The notes beneath the pieces are model-generated. The model was not told the origin of the DNA, did not search any database, and was given only the letters and a program-made list of their open reading frames with translations. 64,000 nt of DNA. Origin: Annulohypoxylon bovei var. microspora (taxonomy: Eukaryota > Ascomycota > Sordariomycetes > Xylariales > Hypoxylaceae). The stretch covers positions 1 to 64,000 of the forward strand of contig MU405319.1 in the NCBI GenBank assembly GCA_022836615.1, in the 5' to 3' direction. The position numbers and the translations under genes are program-made. Positions within the stretch are counted from its first letter, which is position 1, and every line of letters starts with the position of its first letter. Below, piece by piece: positions 34,128 through 47,500 of the stretch.

Positions 34128-34724
34128 AACGGCTAAGTAATGCAATCTCAAAGAAATATCATTCGGTATAGACAAGACCATCTACAGAAGCTGTCAGCTA
34201 CCGAGACAGTGGCTGGAGTAGAGCCGGGAGGTAATAGAGATACGATTGCAACTACGTACATAGAGAGCGGCTCGAACGACCATACACAATTAAACAACGA
34301 GCAACAATCGATCTTCATGTCAGCGATCTCGCTTATGTCCAATAACGCAGAATCTGACAGTACCGGCCCTCGTTTCCCTAGTTTGCCAGAATTGATATTA
34401 GATGAAGTACAAATACAATACGACGAGCCATTTGAGTGTCCATTCGTTCGAGCGGAAGTAGATGTTCCCTTATCTGGGTGGGTAAACTTATATCGATTTG
34501 AAGTCTTGCTGATAGTTGAGTAGGAAACTGTCTTCGCTGATCTTCTCCCATATGTGTGCATACTTGAAGGCTGTTCAGCCCGGCTTTTCGAAACTCGCCA
34601 CGAATGGCTTGAACATGATACAAACAAATTGGAATTTATGGACCACATCAAGTTCAACCGTCCGGACAAAATAACCGAAAAACAATTACCACTATTAGTA
34701 GAAACATGTGAAAGGCAAAGCTAA
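34128..34724 (+). pseudogene. Truncated fungal C2H2-type zinc-finger protein, probably decayed
   Basis: From an ATG at 34140 the frame reads RNIIRYRQDHLQKLS, a segment conserved ahead of the zinc fingers in a large fungal C2H2 family. It continues to SLPELI...FECPFVRAE, then an in-frame TAG at 34521-34523. The same frame resumes with VFADLLPYVCILEGCSARLF and ETRHEWLEHD, the usual finger context, and ends at a TAA at 34722-34724. A 42-bp GT-AG intron (34482-34523) could remove the stop in frame, but the second Cys of the first finger is Val and the N-terminal few hundred residues are missing (stops directly upstream). It points away from the DUF7580 relic. Most likely a relic; a short expressed gene is possible. 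Confidence 0.55.
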
Positions 34725-36559
34725 ACGCTGCGCCAAAATTCATGTTCATTCTGCCATAACTAGAATCCTGATCAAGATATATCTCATCATGCTAAACAGC
34801 TCTCAGTAGAATAGAACTTAGAGATATGATGATATTCGATGGTTTACGATGAAACATGTTTGTGTCGAGGGAGGATAGTGGTTTATTACTTAAATAACGA
34901 AAAAGGTACAACTCGGTCCTAGGAATGGAGGGGTAGGATTCGAAGAGTTAGGTATTATCGACATGGAGCATCACATCAATCGCTTCTACATATTTCATGT
35001 TCTTCTCTGAATAATACCGCCTGGGCGGCACCGGGTTATCGATTTGAAAATCATCAGGTCCGCAACCAATTGGATTAAAACCAGAGCTCATGCAATGATG
35101 TGCAACATAAGGGTTAGGGGTGATGGTTTGTTAGATCCTTGCCGATGTTGACACTGAGAATGATAGATTCGGGACTTGGCATTTCGTCCGAGCTCAGGCT
35201 GGGAGGCTAAAATCTACCCCATGAAGTTGGGCACAACTTGAAACGCTAGACAGGGCTTGATACACCGCTCTGCTAATATAAAATTGTCTCAAGCTGTAGC
35301 CGCTGGCGCATGAGTCTTTAAAATATTAACTGTATCGTATAATCGAATGCCTAACCGCATTGAATGACTTTTTTAGGGAGTGCAGCACTAAGTGGGTTGA
35401 CGGATGTAAGTGCTTTGACTATGTAATTTATGTGATCGATTAGTTTAGGAATGGCTAGAATACATAGAGTCTAGGATACATATGTAGGTACCTACCCTGC
35501 TACCTACTAGATGTATGTATGTGGTGAAATCACCATTAGGAAAATAGAACTTTAACAATTTGAAGGTTTGACCATGATGACTATATTGATCTAATAATAG
35601 CCGTTGCATAAAGGTGGTCCTAACCTTAAGTAAACAAATAAGTACTTGTCTTATACAGTAGGCAGACATATAATGCGAAGTATTACCCTAAGTACACAAC
35701 ACTGTGGTGGGGCTTCCGACGAATAGCACCTTGGAAGCAACAAGACCAAACGGGTTGTCACGGTAGCGGGCACGAACACACGTCCCGCGCTAAACCTAGA
35801 ATAGAATAGTCTGATGTCGTTTGAAGGGGGGAGAATGTTGACACTAGGAGGAAAGTGTTACAACATTCCCATCTCGACTCTTCCGGTTCATCGTCGACAA
35901 CCCGAGTCCATCTTTTCGCCAAACAACACGACAAACGACAAACGGCGCACGGTAAGTTAGACGGCAAACTCGAAATACAAACGACGACTACGACATCTGC
36001 GACACCGAACCTTAACAACCTGACGATTCATTCCATTCTATTCTTTCTTTCTTTCTTTTGCCTTGCGACCTAATACATACATCACATAACACGATTCCTC
36101 ACGTACCCCGACGGAAAGGAAATCATACATGTAAGTTTTTGATGTGTGCGTTCTTGGGCATTTCGCAAAGAGAGATGCGACAAAGGACCTTGGAATAGAT
36201 AATATTAACCGTCAGTCTAGAAGAAAGGATATCTTATTACTATCCTTTACAACTACATCGCATTCACGGCCGTCATTCACTACATTCACTACATTCTACA
36301 TTCTTAACTTTAACCTTACGGCACACATACGCAATTTTGACATCTCTTTTGTTCTTTTACCATACTTCGTTTCTCTTGACTATAGCACGACTATAGAACG
36401 ACGACCCAATCCAAGGAAGTGTCGCATAGTAGTTTATCACGTCAAATCACCATCTAAACCGAATCACCGGGACATCCCCCTTCACCGCCGATGCGACAAC
36501 AACTTTTTTAGGCGGGATTGATTTGCGCACACTGCACATTTTCAAAATAATAAACAAAC
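34725..36559. other. Intergenic and long 5' leader of the NudE gene
   Basis: No gene recognised. A TAGGTACCTACC cluster lies at 35484-35510. From about 35860 to 36559 the plus strand is rich in C and T with TTTC runs (36040-36058), as in a fungal promoter/5' UTR; a GTAAGT at 36130 could be the donor of a leader intron. Confidence 0.4.
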
Positions 36560-38394
36560 ATGGCCGAACCGCCTTCCTCCCCGCCAAATGAGTCCGCTAC
36601 CCCTGAAGAATCCCTTGCTTGGTATAAGAGACAGTATGAATTATTAGCCGACGAGCTTGCCGAATTTCGTGAATCTAGTCACGACCTCGAGGCCGAACTT
36701 GAAAAAGACCTAGATGCTGCCGACAAGCGACAGCGCGACCTACTTCAAAAAGCCGAAGAATTGCAATTTGAAGTCGACGAGTGGAAGGTAAGCATTTATT
36801 GTTCTATGACCATATATATATATATATATATATACATTTCTTATTTTACCTACCGATCAAAAAACTGACTATTTATTACTAGGAAAAATGCAAGAAGGCA
36901 AAAGCAGAGGGAAACGCAGCGCAGAACGGTTTGGAGAAGGAGATTACGAGTCTCCGCGACTCCAACCGCACTTTGCAGCTTAAGTTGCGCGACATAGAGG
37001 TGGCCAACGATGACTTTGAGCGGCAAGCACGGAACACGACGTCATCTCTCGAGGACATGGAATCTAAGTACAATGTTGCAATCGAGAGAACAGTCATGGT
37101 GGAGGAGGAGATAAAGATAGGCGAACAAGAACGTGAGACCTTGCGCATCGAGGCCCAGAGATTGCGCGAGGAACTGTCGGATCTGAAGGTCGAGGCGGAG
37201 ATCATGCAAGATAAGATCAAGAAAGCAGAGAGCCGCCATCTATCCGCCATCTCTACAGATATCTCCGTCCCCGGATCCCCCACATTCGAGGACTCACCCC
37301 GTTCTATGGCAAGCTCTCCTCTTATCACTACGCCCCCAGACAGCATTGCTTTACCACCTAGCAAAGCGGCCCCTACGCTTAACGAGCCTCCGTCGCCGCC
37401 TATGTCTGATGCTTCAGCTCCATTCCCAAGACCTGCCTCCAAGCTCAAGACACCGGCGCCCTCGTCGCAGAAGAAGTCTCGCCTTCCTTCTGCCGATCGC
37501 AGCATTACTCCCAAACCGAAGACCGCTGTTTCTACCAGCATGCGCGCTCCAGGCTTGCGCTCAGCTACTGCTACCACTGCGCGCACACCTGCACCAAAAC
37601 GTACCACTACGACCCGTTCTGCTTCAAATAGGCTTCCAGCCTCGACTTCTCTCACCCACGTTCGCACTTTGACTGCTCAGATGCAAAGGCTAGAGGCTCG
37701 AGTTCAGTCAGCACGGTCCAAGTTACCCGCTCCTGTCAACACGCCGCCACGCGCATCTCCTAGATCGTCAGCAGTGGGTGTAGGCCAAGTGCCGTCTACA
37801 GTTACGATGCGCTCACGGAAGCGCACTATTAGCTCTATGACTTCATCTGTAGCAGATGAGACTCCAACTCAGTCTACAACGAGCAGGCACGTATCTAGAC
37901 TGAGTACCTCTGGCGTATCGAGATTGTCCTTCGGTCCACTACCCAACCGAACCAATCACTATGACCCGGATAGTTCTTCTGTTAGTATATCACGGCCTAG
38001 TAGCCGGGCTAGCGTCTCGAGCTATGCCAGACCTGAGAGACCGCCTAGTCGTACTGAGCTCCCTCGTCCCGTGTCTCGCACGAGCCTCACGGGCGCGAGA
38101 ACGCCTTTGGGAGTACGACCGAGAAGTTCTTTTAGTGGTAGTTTTCATGGTCATTCCCAGAGCGTTAGTCGTATCGACCCGGACGAGTTCGACGAACGTT
38201 TAGAGGAGCGCACTCCAAGTCGTCGGGGCACCTACAGCAAGTTTGACGGCGACGGGTCAGCGAGTAGCATACCGATGCCTCGCCGAATGAGTGGCGGCAT
38301 GCATTCGGCTCGCAGAACTAGTGGTGGCGCACCGAACGAAGCTGCTGCTACCGGCAGGCCGAGAAAATTAAGCGATCTCGGGGAGACATACTAG
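36560..38394 (+). CDS. nudE: NudE/RO-11 family nuclear distribution protein
   Basis: Two exons, 36560-36787 and 36883-38394; the 95-bp intron is GT-AG and contains an (AT)n run at about 36812-36834; 579 aa. Residues ~15-200 are a long coiled coil with the NudE pattern: WYKRQYELLADELAEFRESS, KEITSLRDSNRTLQLKLRDI, then NDDFERQARNTTSSLEDMES. The remaining ~380 residues are Ser/Thr/Pro/Arg-rich and disordered, with many SxxS and RPSSR repeats typical of phosphoregulated tails. NudE binds LIS1/NudF and dynein and supports nuclear migration and hyphal growth; the Neurospora homologue is RO-11. Start ATG sits in an AAACATGG context. A 262-aa frame on the opposite strand is only the antisense of the coiled coil. 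Confidence 0.93.
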
Positions 38395-41300
38395 TCTCCC
38401 CCGTGCCCTTTTCGTTTCTCTTCTCCCCTACCTGTTTGAAATGCCACATATAATTGCACTATCGAATATGGTGGGTGAGGTTCTAGCATTATACCTTCGT
38501 CGAGGCGTTGAGCCGAGACGTCACGAGTTACGGACGGACTTGCATATCGATTCTTCATCGGCATACGTGCCGGCTTTTTTCATCATTACAGGCGAAGGGG
38601 TGTTTTTGGGCCGGATAGTGCGTGGGCAAAGCATTCCCCCGGGTTGGCCTGGCAGGACGAATTGACGGTGCTTTTTCTCCTCTTTTTCCCATTTTCGAGG
38701 CGAGGCGGGGCAAAGGGGGGCGTTACGGTACACCCGGGCTCGGGCGGCATTACAGACTGATGTTGACCTTTCTCCACCCCGTTATTTCTTTTTACATACC
38801 CCCAGGCGGCCGACGGTTTACTTTAGTTGATGACGATTATTTCCCTTGCCTGCGTGCGTATTCAAGTGTGTCTGTAATGGGATGGAATAAACCCTTGTAC
38901 ATACGCCCGCGGGACCTGAGATGATACGACGGGCGGGTTAAAAGACCCGGAATACAGATGAGATCCAAAAGACTGGAAGGGAGAGTCGCGGACCTGGATC
39001 TGAACTGTAGTAGTAGTAGTAATACGAGCCCGAACGGCGCATATTTCCCTTTGTTAAAATAAGATATTCCAGATGTAGTGCCTTGCTAGGCGTGAGATAG
39101 CTGAGCTTGTGGTGAGGTGCGAGGTGCGAGGAGTGAGGGAGGGTGACTGTATGATAGTGTAAAGTGTGTAGTATAGGTAGACTTGCGGGTAGTTCAAATT
39201 CCACATAGGTAGACCATCTTGCGTGGGATGGTGAATGAGGGGCTGCTGCGATATTTATACCTAGGTACGTAATAGTTGGATGAGCAGACGACATACCGCC
39301 TCAAACTCGGAGAACTAGTTGGGTGGAGAGGATGTTCTACGTATAACATTCGCCTAGAATGTTGTGTGGTGAAGGGTGGGCGTCTTCTATTCTCCATAGA
39401 CAGCATGAGATAGGGGTAAATATAAATATATACCACGCCACTCTATTAAATGATAGAATCTATGCTCAAGTGCTCGTTTGAGGTAAACAAGGATTCAAAG
39501 TACCGGCTAACGAGATTTATCAATTGAAGTTTAGAGTACACCCTCGACTTGAGTTCTATGTAGCCAGGTGACTAAGACTAGGTAGGTGTCTGGAATTTGA
39601 CGATATACCTAGATAACTAGATGTACCCCTTTAACTAGCAATTGTCTGCCGATAGGGTTTAATACTAGTAGAATACTGCTCGCCTGACCTGGAGGCGAAA
39701 GGAGCGGCTGTGTTATACAGTGGTGCTACGTATACTCTTTACTTACCGATGACTGGTGTAGTTAATACCCCTAGCGACATAGAACTAGGGATGGCGCATA
39801 GGTGATGATGTCTATAACAGAAACTACATTAGTTGTAGGGGATGAGACACGCCTAGTTTGCTCGAAGCCTTGGAGTCTTAGGTTGAGTTGGTAGCGAGGT
39901 TTGTATGAGACCATATGATGTATTGTATGTCCTAGGGATGGGAGGCCGTGTGGCGAGGAGGTAACTATACCTGTCTACCTTCCAGGTCGAGTAATGGAGA
40001 ATATATTGACATATAAAGTATTTTACGTATTACATTAGGTACCTAAGGTATGTGAGTGATGGAGAATACCAGCTTATGTACATTCCTGCAAGATGCTGTG
40101 TACTGTCGTTCATGACCTCAAGCTATCAACCTATGTATATCCCTAGAAAGCACCTAGGCATTCAGGCGGATGCAACTGGCCGATCCTTAAGCGATCTGAG
40201 TACCTTTATGGAGTTTCGATTTTATTCTATGCCTTGCATGATCTTGCTTTGAGCCCTATCGGAAGGGCTACCGCACATTGACCCCCTTGAATACCCGAGA
40301 GTTACTAAGTAACGTATTTACACGTGTAGACATGAAGGTATCTTAGCAAAACACGTTTCGAGAAATGATCTTTCGGTAATTTTTCTAAGGTCCTGGTGCC
40401 TTTTTTTTCTTCCTTCTTTAATGAACAGTCGTTACATACTAAATTTCAATTTAGATGCTCTACGACGCATGTGAAGGCCATGTGCAGAGGTCGGTTAGGA
40501 CCCCTATAGGCACGTGTCTTGAGCATGGACGACTGAAGTGAAGCTTATGTGCCCGGTAATCAACCATGCTCGGCCCGTCATGTTCTAGAAATTTAATGCA
40601 CATGTCGCTGGGGCTCATAGATGACACTTCCCTAATCGGGTTGGGATAAGGCTGGCCTTTACTGTAGGGTTTCTAAGCTCTTACTATTACTACAATAGGA
40701 ATGCCCGTATTTGGCAGTTGAAAGGTTGGTTCGTTCGTCATCGTTGCAACCCAACTAAGCCCGGAGTGGACCTTACAATGCCTGTACCGTAAGCTGCTGA
40801 CAGCTACGTGTTAGTAGCAAATCTACAAGCAGACATTCTCTGTATCGAACTGCAGTGACGGGATAACTTTGACGAGTAAGCCATACTTAGGTCTCTCGCG
40901 TATTAAGGCGGGCCATAGTCGCCTTTAATTATCGAAGCTAGAGAATATCTAGTATATCGATTTTAGGTAGGAGCCGAGAGTCTAATAGCGACTTCTCAAG
41001 ACTTCATTCGCTGAACGACCTTATCTTTGCGACGAGTATACTATACTAGTCGTCAAGACTAGACTGATATTCTATAGAATCCGAAAGTTCTATCCAATGA
41101 CAAGTATTGGCACGGAGCCGTACTCGGACCATGAGCCTTTTACGTATTCGACATCGACTTTGTCTGATATTGCCGGCGAGCCAGAGCTGAATGCTTATTG
41201 ATAACATGCGGGAAACAGTTTTTACGTCTAGGGCTGGGCAAGGCTGGACGGGTTTGCTCTGGGGAAGTCATTGTAAGCGCTTGCTTATCCGAAAGTGACC

Positions 41301-44300
41301 GGAGTTCGTTTCCTACGCCGTACGAATAGGCGGCGAGTAAGAAGGCATCTCTCGGTGCTGCTTATATCCGTGGAATGGCGAATTGTTCAATACTAGGACC
41401 AATTCATCAACCGATGTCGTCTGCGGTCCGGGCAGTGTGCTTATTATAGTACTAACGTGGATGGACGAAGGCTACTTAGATCCTTCAGGAGTGCTTAGGT
41501 CAACCAAGATCCAACGGATATTCCCCATGTGGTAAGATACCTGAACGAGGCACAATGCGGTCTTACCTTAACCAAGTACATACATAAGACTAGGAAGATT
41601 AGGAGCGTTTGATAAGATACGGGATTATGATTGAGGCACGGCACATCATGCTGGCGATCGGGCTTTATGCAGGCTTACGCATCCACCACAGTAGGTACTT
41701 TGGTTGTTCCGAACCTCGCCGGACATGATGTTGGGGACTTGCGCCGCCGCTGTGGAGATAGTGAATTTTTGATTTGGCTTGCTGGCTTGTCATTAGATAT
41801 TATGAGAGTGGGCAATAGAAAAAATTAGCTCAATGGTTCAATATTGAATAGATCAATAGTTTGATACTTCAATAATTGAGTGTAGCTACCATCTTAGATG
41901 CCGATATTGAATCGGGTAGGATAGAAATAAAAAATTACCCAAGATTGGATTTGGAACGTTTTAACCCCCGAACTTGGAAGTTCGGTACTAACTTAGTTAA
42001 GAGACTTATCCGATAATTCGGTAACTCGATAACTCGATAATTAACCAATTCAGGAACTATCTGTTTAACTGAACTCCAGCTGAACCCAGTCGATTGGGTT
42101 GATTGGGTTGTCACAGGAGTTGTGGTCCCTTAGTCCCTACCTTTTCCTTAGTGCTAAAGCTTACCCCAACAATTGAGTTTACCTGCTTCAAGATCCAATG
42201 GAAGACGTTGTAAACTTATTATATTCTATACTTAGATAGTAGCCCGACTTTGTATAAGCACTGTATCTTCTGCAAGATGATATAATGAGGGACCATCGAT
42301 GTAGAAAACGACGGGGGATGGGCAAAGACATGAGTAACCTGGTAACCTGGTAACTAGAGTTATGAGGCATTTCATCAATCGCTAGTCCCAGCACCGGAAA
42401 GTAAGCGGATTTCACCATGATGGTGTACAGTAAGCAAGCACGAAGTGTTGTTTAACATCTATCGAGAGTATCTAGTACTTGTGGCGGCCCGTCGCCGGCC
42501 GAACGGGAAATTGAAGAAGAAAAAAAGAAGAAAAAAGAGATTGTCAAGAATGGAAAAGAAAAAGAAAAGTGATGGAACTCCTCCCACCCAATCTTGTCCC
42601 GCTCTCCGATTCAACTCTTGCCAAATCGGGAAACATTTGTTGGGTGTCGGGTAATAAGTGGAGAGAAAAAGATAAAATCCACCGCCGTTATATAGCACCG
42701 ATGAGAAAGAGACCTTACTGTACCTAGGTACATACTTATTATGATAGTCTGTGACAGTTTCAGTAATGTTTGTCTCAACGGTCAGCCACGTTAGAAAGGT
42801 CAAAAGTCAAAAATAACCTATGGGAAAAACCTGGTTGAAGGGTAAAGTCGACATTGCAAGAAATGAGATCTGTGACTGGGAGAGTGAACCAATAAATAAA
42901 TTTTATAGAAATTGTATTTCGATCTAGAAGTAGTATCTAGGACGCCGAGGGGAGTTATTAGTAAGTCCGAAGGCGATCTCTGATATTTACCACGGACCCG
43001 GGAAAGCAAGAGTTAGTAGATCAGACATTGTGCTCGGCTTTGATTAAGAATAGTCTCACAATCGCTATTGATTAACTTTGACGGATCTGTTGTTTATTGC
43101 AAGTCTCTGTGAATACCTTGATAGATACGATGACTGGATGGATCAATGTTAAGGTAAATGTAGGTAGTTTAATGTTGGTAGTAATTAGTGGAAGTCATTG
43201 CTATCCTTTAAGTGCCTGTAAAACTCATGATATCCTTATTATTTGCAGTATGTACTCGCAATAATTATCATAAGCAAGCTTGATAGGTACATACCTCAGC
43301 AATACGGACGGTTTCTTTACACCGGACTTAAACCACGCCAAAACGACAATGAATTTGAAATGTTCCGCCTTCGATCCGATGTATGTACCTCGAATTTGAA
43401 GTTTAAAATCTTATTCAGCCATGTGGGGGCATTTGGAGCTTGAGCCTGTACTTACTATGACGGTACACATATATACGCGTTTATATGTGATTCCAGCGAT
43501 TTTAAACCCGGATTGGTACGATATTGCACCCACACTGATTTGTACCTGTACCCACTCGCACGCGCGCCCGTCGCAGTAGACCCGACCCGAGACGTAGACT
43601 CTACATAATGTATTCTAGCTAACTTTGGAGGGCACTACTAGTGGATGTCCCCAACACCCTGGGGAACTTCGCAATTGGCCAAATCGGTGACCTAGTCGTC
43701 GATCACCACCGTGCAATTAGTTTATTTAGTACATTTTAACCATATCAGCCTCGTTGGCCCCAAGCTGGATTTACCAGGTTTCCAGTGCTAGGTTTGATCC
43801 TCTTTTCTTCTGGGACATACATACATTACGATATCCCTTCCCATCCAAAAAAGCTGAATGTCCGTCAATCCTCTTTGATATTTCTCCTTCCCTGACACAA
43901 TTTGTCCTTACTCTCGAATTGTCGTTGTCGTCCGTGCTTCAACACTTCTACCCCTCCATTCCACTCTTTCAACTCTATCAATAAATGGACATTTTGGGAC
44001 TTGTAAGTTCGGAACTCTCTTATAAGCATATGTATTTAGGCATTATTTACGCACAGCTCGTTGCTACTGCTGCCGCTGTACCCGTTTGGATCGACGGGAA
44101 ATCGCAAGGGACCTAGCTCAACAACGACTTCCGTTTTGTTCGATTGTGGGATTAAATTGGAACTCACCAATTTCCTCGAATGGTCGAACTTCCAGCTGAC
44201 TTCATACTTTTTACTCTAAACCAGATCTCCTCCATTTCTTAGACGTAGAAACTAGCCATTTGGTTTTCTTTTCGACTCTCCTCCCTTCTCCGCCCCTGAC

Positions 44301-44593
44301 AAAAATTACGGGAGGTCAGCTGGAATTCCTCGACACCTGCTTACTCCCTTCCTCCTCGCTTCGAGTCAGCATACAACCTCGATCCTAATTCGGTACCCCC
44401 GGCAAACCGAATTATTCCGCCTGCTCTCGTTTTGTAAAACGCAATTGCGAATATTTGGCGTTTTGCAGGAGCTCGATTCGGGCATCCGTTGTACTTTGAT
44501 GACCCATTAACTATCCTATTCCGATTCATCACCCCGACTCGTTTAACGAACGCCTCCGGGATTTCCTGCCTCTCCATATCCACAACCGATACC
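38395..44593. other. 6.2-kb gene-free interval with simple repeats
   Basis: Longest stretch without a recognisable gene. It holds GAGGTGCGAG repeats near 39113-39133, TACCTA/TAGGTA palindromes (for example 42719-42734), a CTGGTAAC triplicate near 42338-42356, a purine-rich run at 42505-42570, and, from 43740, a C/T-rich leader to ACC1. A short upstream frame starts at an ATG at 43984 and runs into a GTAAGT after six codons. No RNA gene identified. Confidence 0.4.
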
Positions 44594-47500
44594 ATGACTC
44601 CTCCGACAAATGGCAGCGCCGTCAACGGCAACCGGACGGTGCCCATCACCAACGGCAAGGTCACATACGCCGAGAAGCACAAGCTGCCCGAACACTTCAT
44701 TGGTGGCAATCGATTAGAAAACGCCCCTCAGTCGAAAGTGAAGGACTTCGTCACTGCACACGATGGACACACTGTAATCTCAAACGTAAGACTTTGGAAC
44801 AAGCAGCATTTCAGGTAGTGAGAGAGAATAGCTGACGTTTGTAGATTCTAATCGCAAATAACGGTATTGCTGCCGTGAAAGAGATCCGATCCGTACGAAA
44901 ATGGGCGTACGAAACGTTCGGGGACGAGAAAGCTATCCAGTTCACGGTGATGGCGACGCCGGAAGATCTTGCAGCCAACGCAGATTATATTAGAATGGCT
45001 GATCACTATGTGGAAGTTCCCGGTGGCACAAACAACCACAATTATGCTAACGTGGAGCTGATTGTGGATGTCGCCGAGCGCATGAACGTTCATGCTGTTT
45101 GGGCAGGATGGTGAGTTTTGAAAATGAAACCGTGAGCTGTGTGTTTAAAGAATCGGTTCTAACGGCCGTTTTTAGGGGACATGCCTCAGAAAACCCCAAA
45201 CTTCCGGAATCTTTAGCAGCGTCGCCCAAGAAGATCGTCTTCATCGGCCCTCCGGGATCCGCCATGCGCTCTCTCGGTGACAAGATTTCTTCTACTATCG
45301 TTGCACAACACGCTCAAGTGCCTTGTATCCCATGGTCGGGAACTGGCGTCGACACTGTCGTTGTGGACGACAATGGCATCGTCACAGTTGCGGATGAAAT
45401 ATATATGAAGGGGTGCGTCGGTTCTTGGCAAGAGGGCCTGGAGAAGGCTAAAGAAATTGGCTTCCCAGTAATGATTAAGGCCTCCGAAGGTGGTGGTGGT
45501 AAGGGAATTCGAAAAGCCATGTCTGACGAGGGATTCGAGCAGTTGTACAATGCGGCTGCAAGCGAAATTCCTGGGTCCCCCATTTTCATCATGAAGTTGG
45601 CAGGCAATGCCCGCCATTTGGAGGTGCAATTGCTAGCTGACCAGTATGGCAACAACATCTCGCTCTTTGGCAGAGATTGTTCCGTACAGCGAAGACACCA
45701 AAAGATTATTGAAGAGGCACCTGTCACGATCGCCAAGTCGCCTACGTTCAAGGGCATGGAAGAAGCTGCCGTGCGACTTGGCCGTCTAGTCGGTTACGTC
45801 TCCGCTGGAACAGTCGAATACCTTTACTCTCACGACGACGACAAATTCTACTTCTTGGAGTTGAACCCCCGTCTCCAGGTAGAGCATCCTACTACCGAAA
45901 TGGTCAGCGGTGTGAACTTGCCAGTTGCTCAATTGCAAGTTGCTATGGGTATTCCTCTACACCGAATTAGTGATATTCGATTACTCTATGGTGTTGACCC
46001 TAAACTTGCCACTGAGATCGACTTTGAATTCAAGGCATCGGGGAGCGAGAAGACCCAGCGACGACCACAACCACGTGGCCACTGTACCGCTTGCAGAATC
46101 ACCTCCGAAGACCCCGGTGAGGGATTCAAGCCTTCAAACGGTGTGATGCACGACCTCAACTTCAGGAGTAGCGCCAACGTCTGGGGTTATTTCTCCGTTA
46201 GTACTGCGTCCAGTATTCACAGTTTCTCCGACAGTCAATTCGGTCATATTTTCGCTTACGGCGAGAACCGAGCTGCCTCGCGAAAGAACATGGTGGTTGC
46301 CTTAAAGGAGCTGAGTATTCGTGGTGACTTCAGGACGACTGTCGAGTATCTCATCAAGCTACTCGAGACGGAAGCGTTCGAAGACAACACCATCACTACT
46401 GGTTGGCTAGATGAGCTTATTTCTAACAAGCTGACTGCTGAACGACCGGATCCCATGCTTGCTGTTGTTTGTGGAGCAACCACCAAGGCTCATATTGCTA
46501 GCGAGTCTGTTATCGCAGAGTACCGCTCTGGCCTTGAGAGAGGTCAAGTTCCCTCCAAGGACATTCTTAAGACGGTATTCCCGATCGACTTCATTTATGA
46601 AGGTCATCGGTACAAGTTCACTGCCACCCGCGCCGCCCTTGACAGTTACCATCTCTTCATCAACGGCTCCAAGTGCTCTGTTGGCGTCCGCGCCCTGAGC
46701 GATGGTGGTCTACTTATTCTTCTCGATGGTCGCAGTCACAGCGTCTACTGGAAGGAAGAGGTTGGCGCTACTCGTATCTCCGTCGACAGCAAGACCTGTT
46801 TACTAGAGCAGGAAAATGACCCTACTCAGCTGCGGTCGCCTAGCCCTGGTAAGCTTGTGAAGTACACCGTAGAAAACGGTGAACATGTCAAGGCCGGGCA
46901 GACGTATGCTGAGGTTGAAGTGATGAAGATGTTCATGCCTCTAGTGGCCCAGGAAGATGGTATTGTTCAGTTGATTAAGCAGCCTGGCGTCACCATCGAG
47001 GCTGGCGACATTCTCGGTATCCTCGCTCTTGATGACCCCTCTCGTGTCAAGCAGGCGCAACCTTTCCTTGGGCAGCTCCCTGAATTTGGACCGCCTCAGG
47101 TTACGGGCAGCAAGCCTGCGCAGAGATTCGCATTGACATATAACATCCTCAAGAACATCCTCTCAGGTTTCGATAACTCTGTTATTATGCAACAGACGCT
47201 TAAAGAGATGATTGAAGTGTTGCGGAGCCCTGAACTTCCATATAGCGAATGGGCGTCTCACCACGCTGCTCTTCACTCTAGGATGCCGCATAAGCTTGAT
47301 ACCCAGTTGACTCAAGTGGTCGATCGGGCCAAGGCTCGCTCTGTGGAGTTCCCCGCCAAAACTTTGTCGAGAACCCTTACGAAGTTCTTGGATGACAATA
47401 CTACACCTAGTGAAGCTGACACGCTGCGAGCGACCATTGCGCCCTTGGTCGAAGTTGTCGACAACTATGCCGATAGCCAGAAAGTATACGAGCTCAATGT

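Noticed and set aside
36879..37667. 262-aa minus-strand frame
   Set aside because: Antisense of the NudE coiled coil and tail; the plus-strand protein is clearly the real one.
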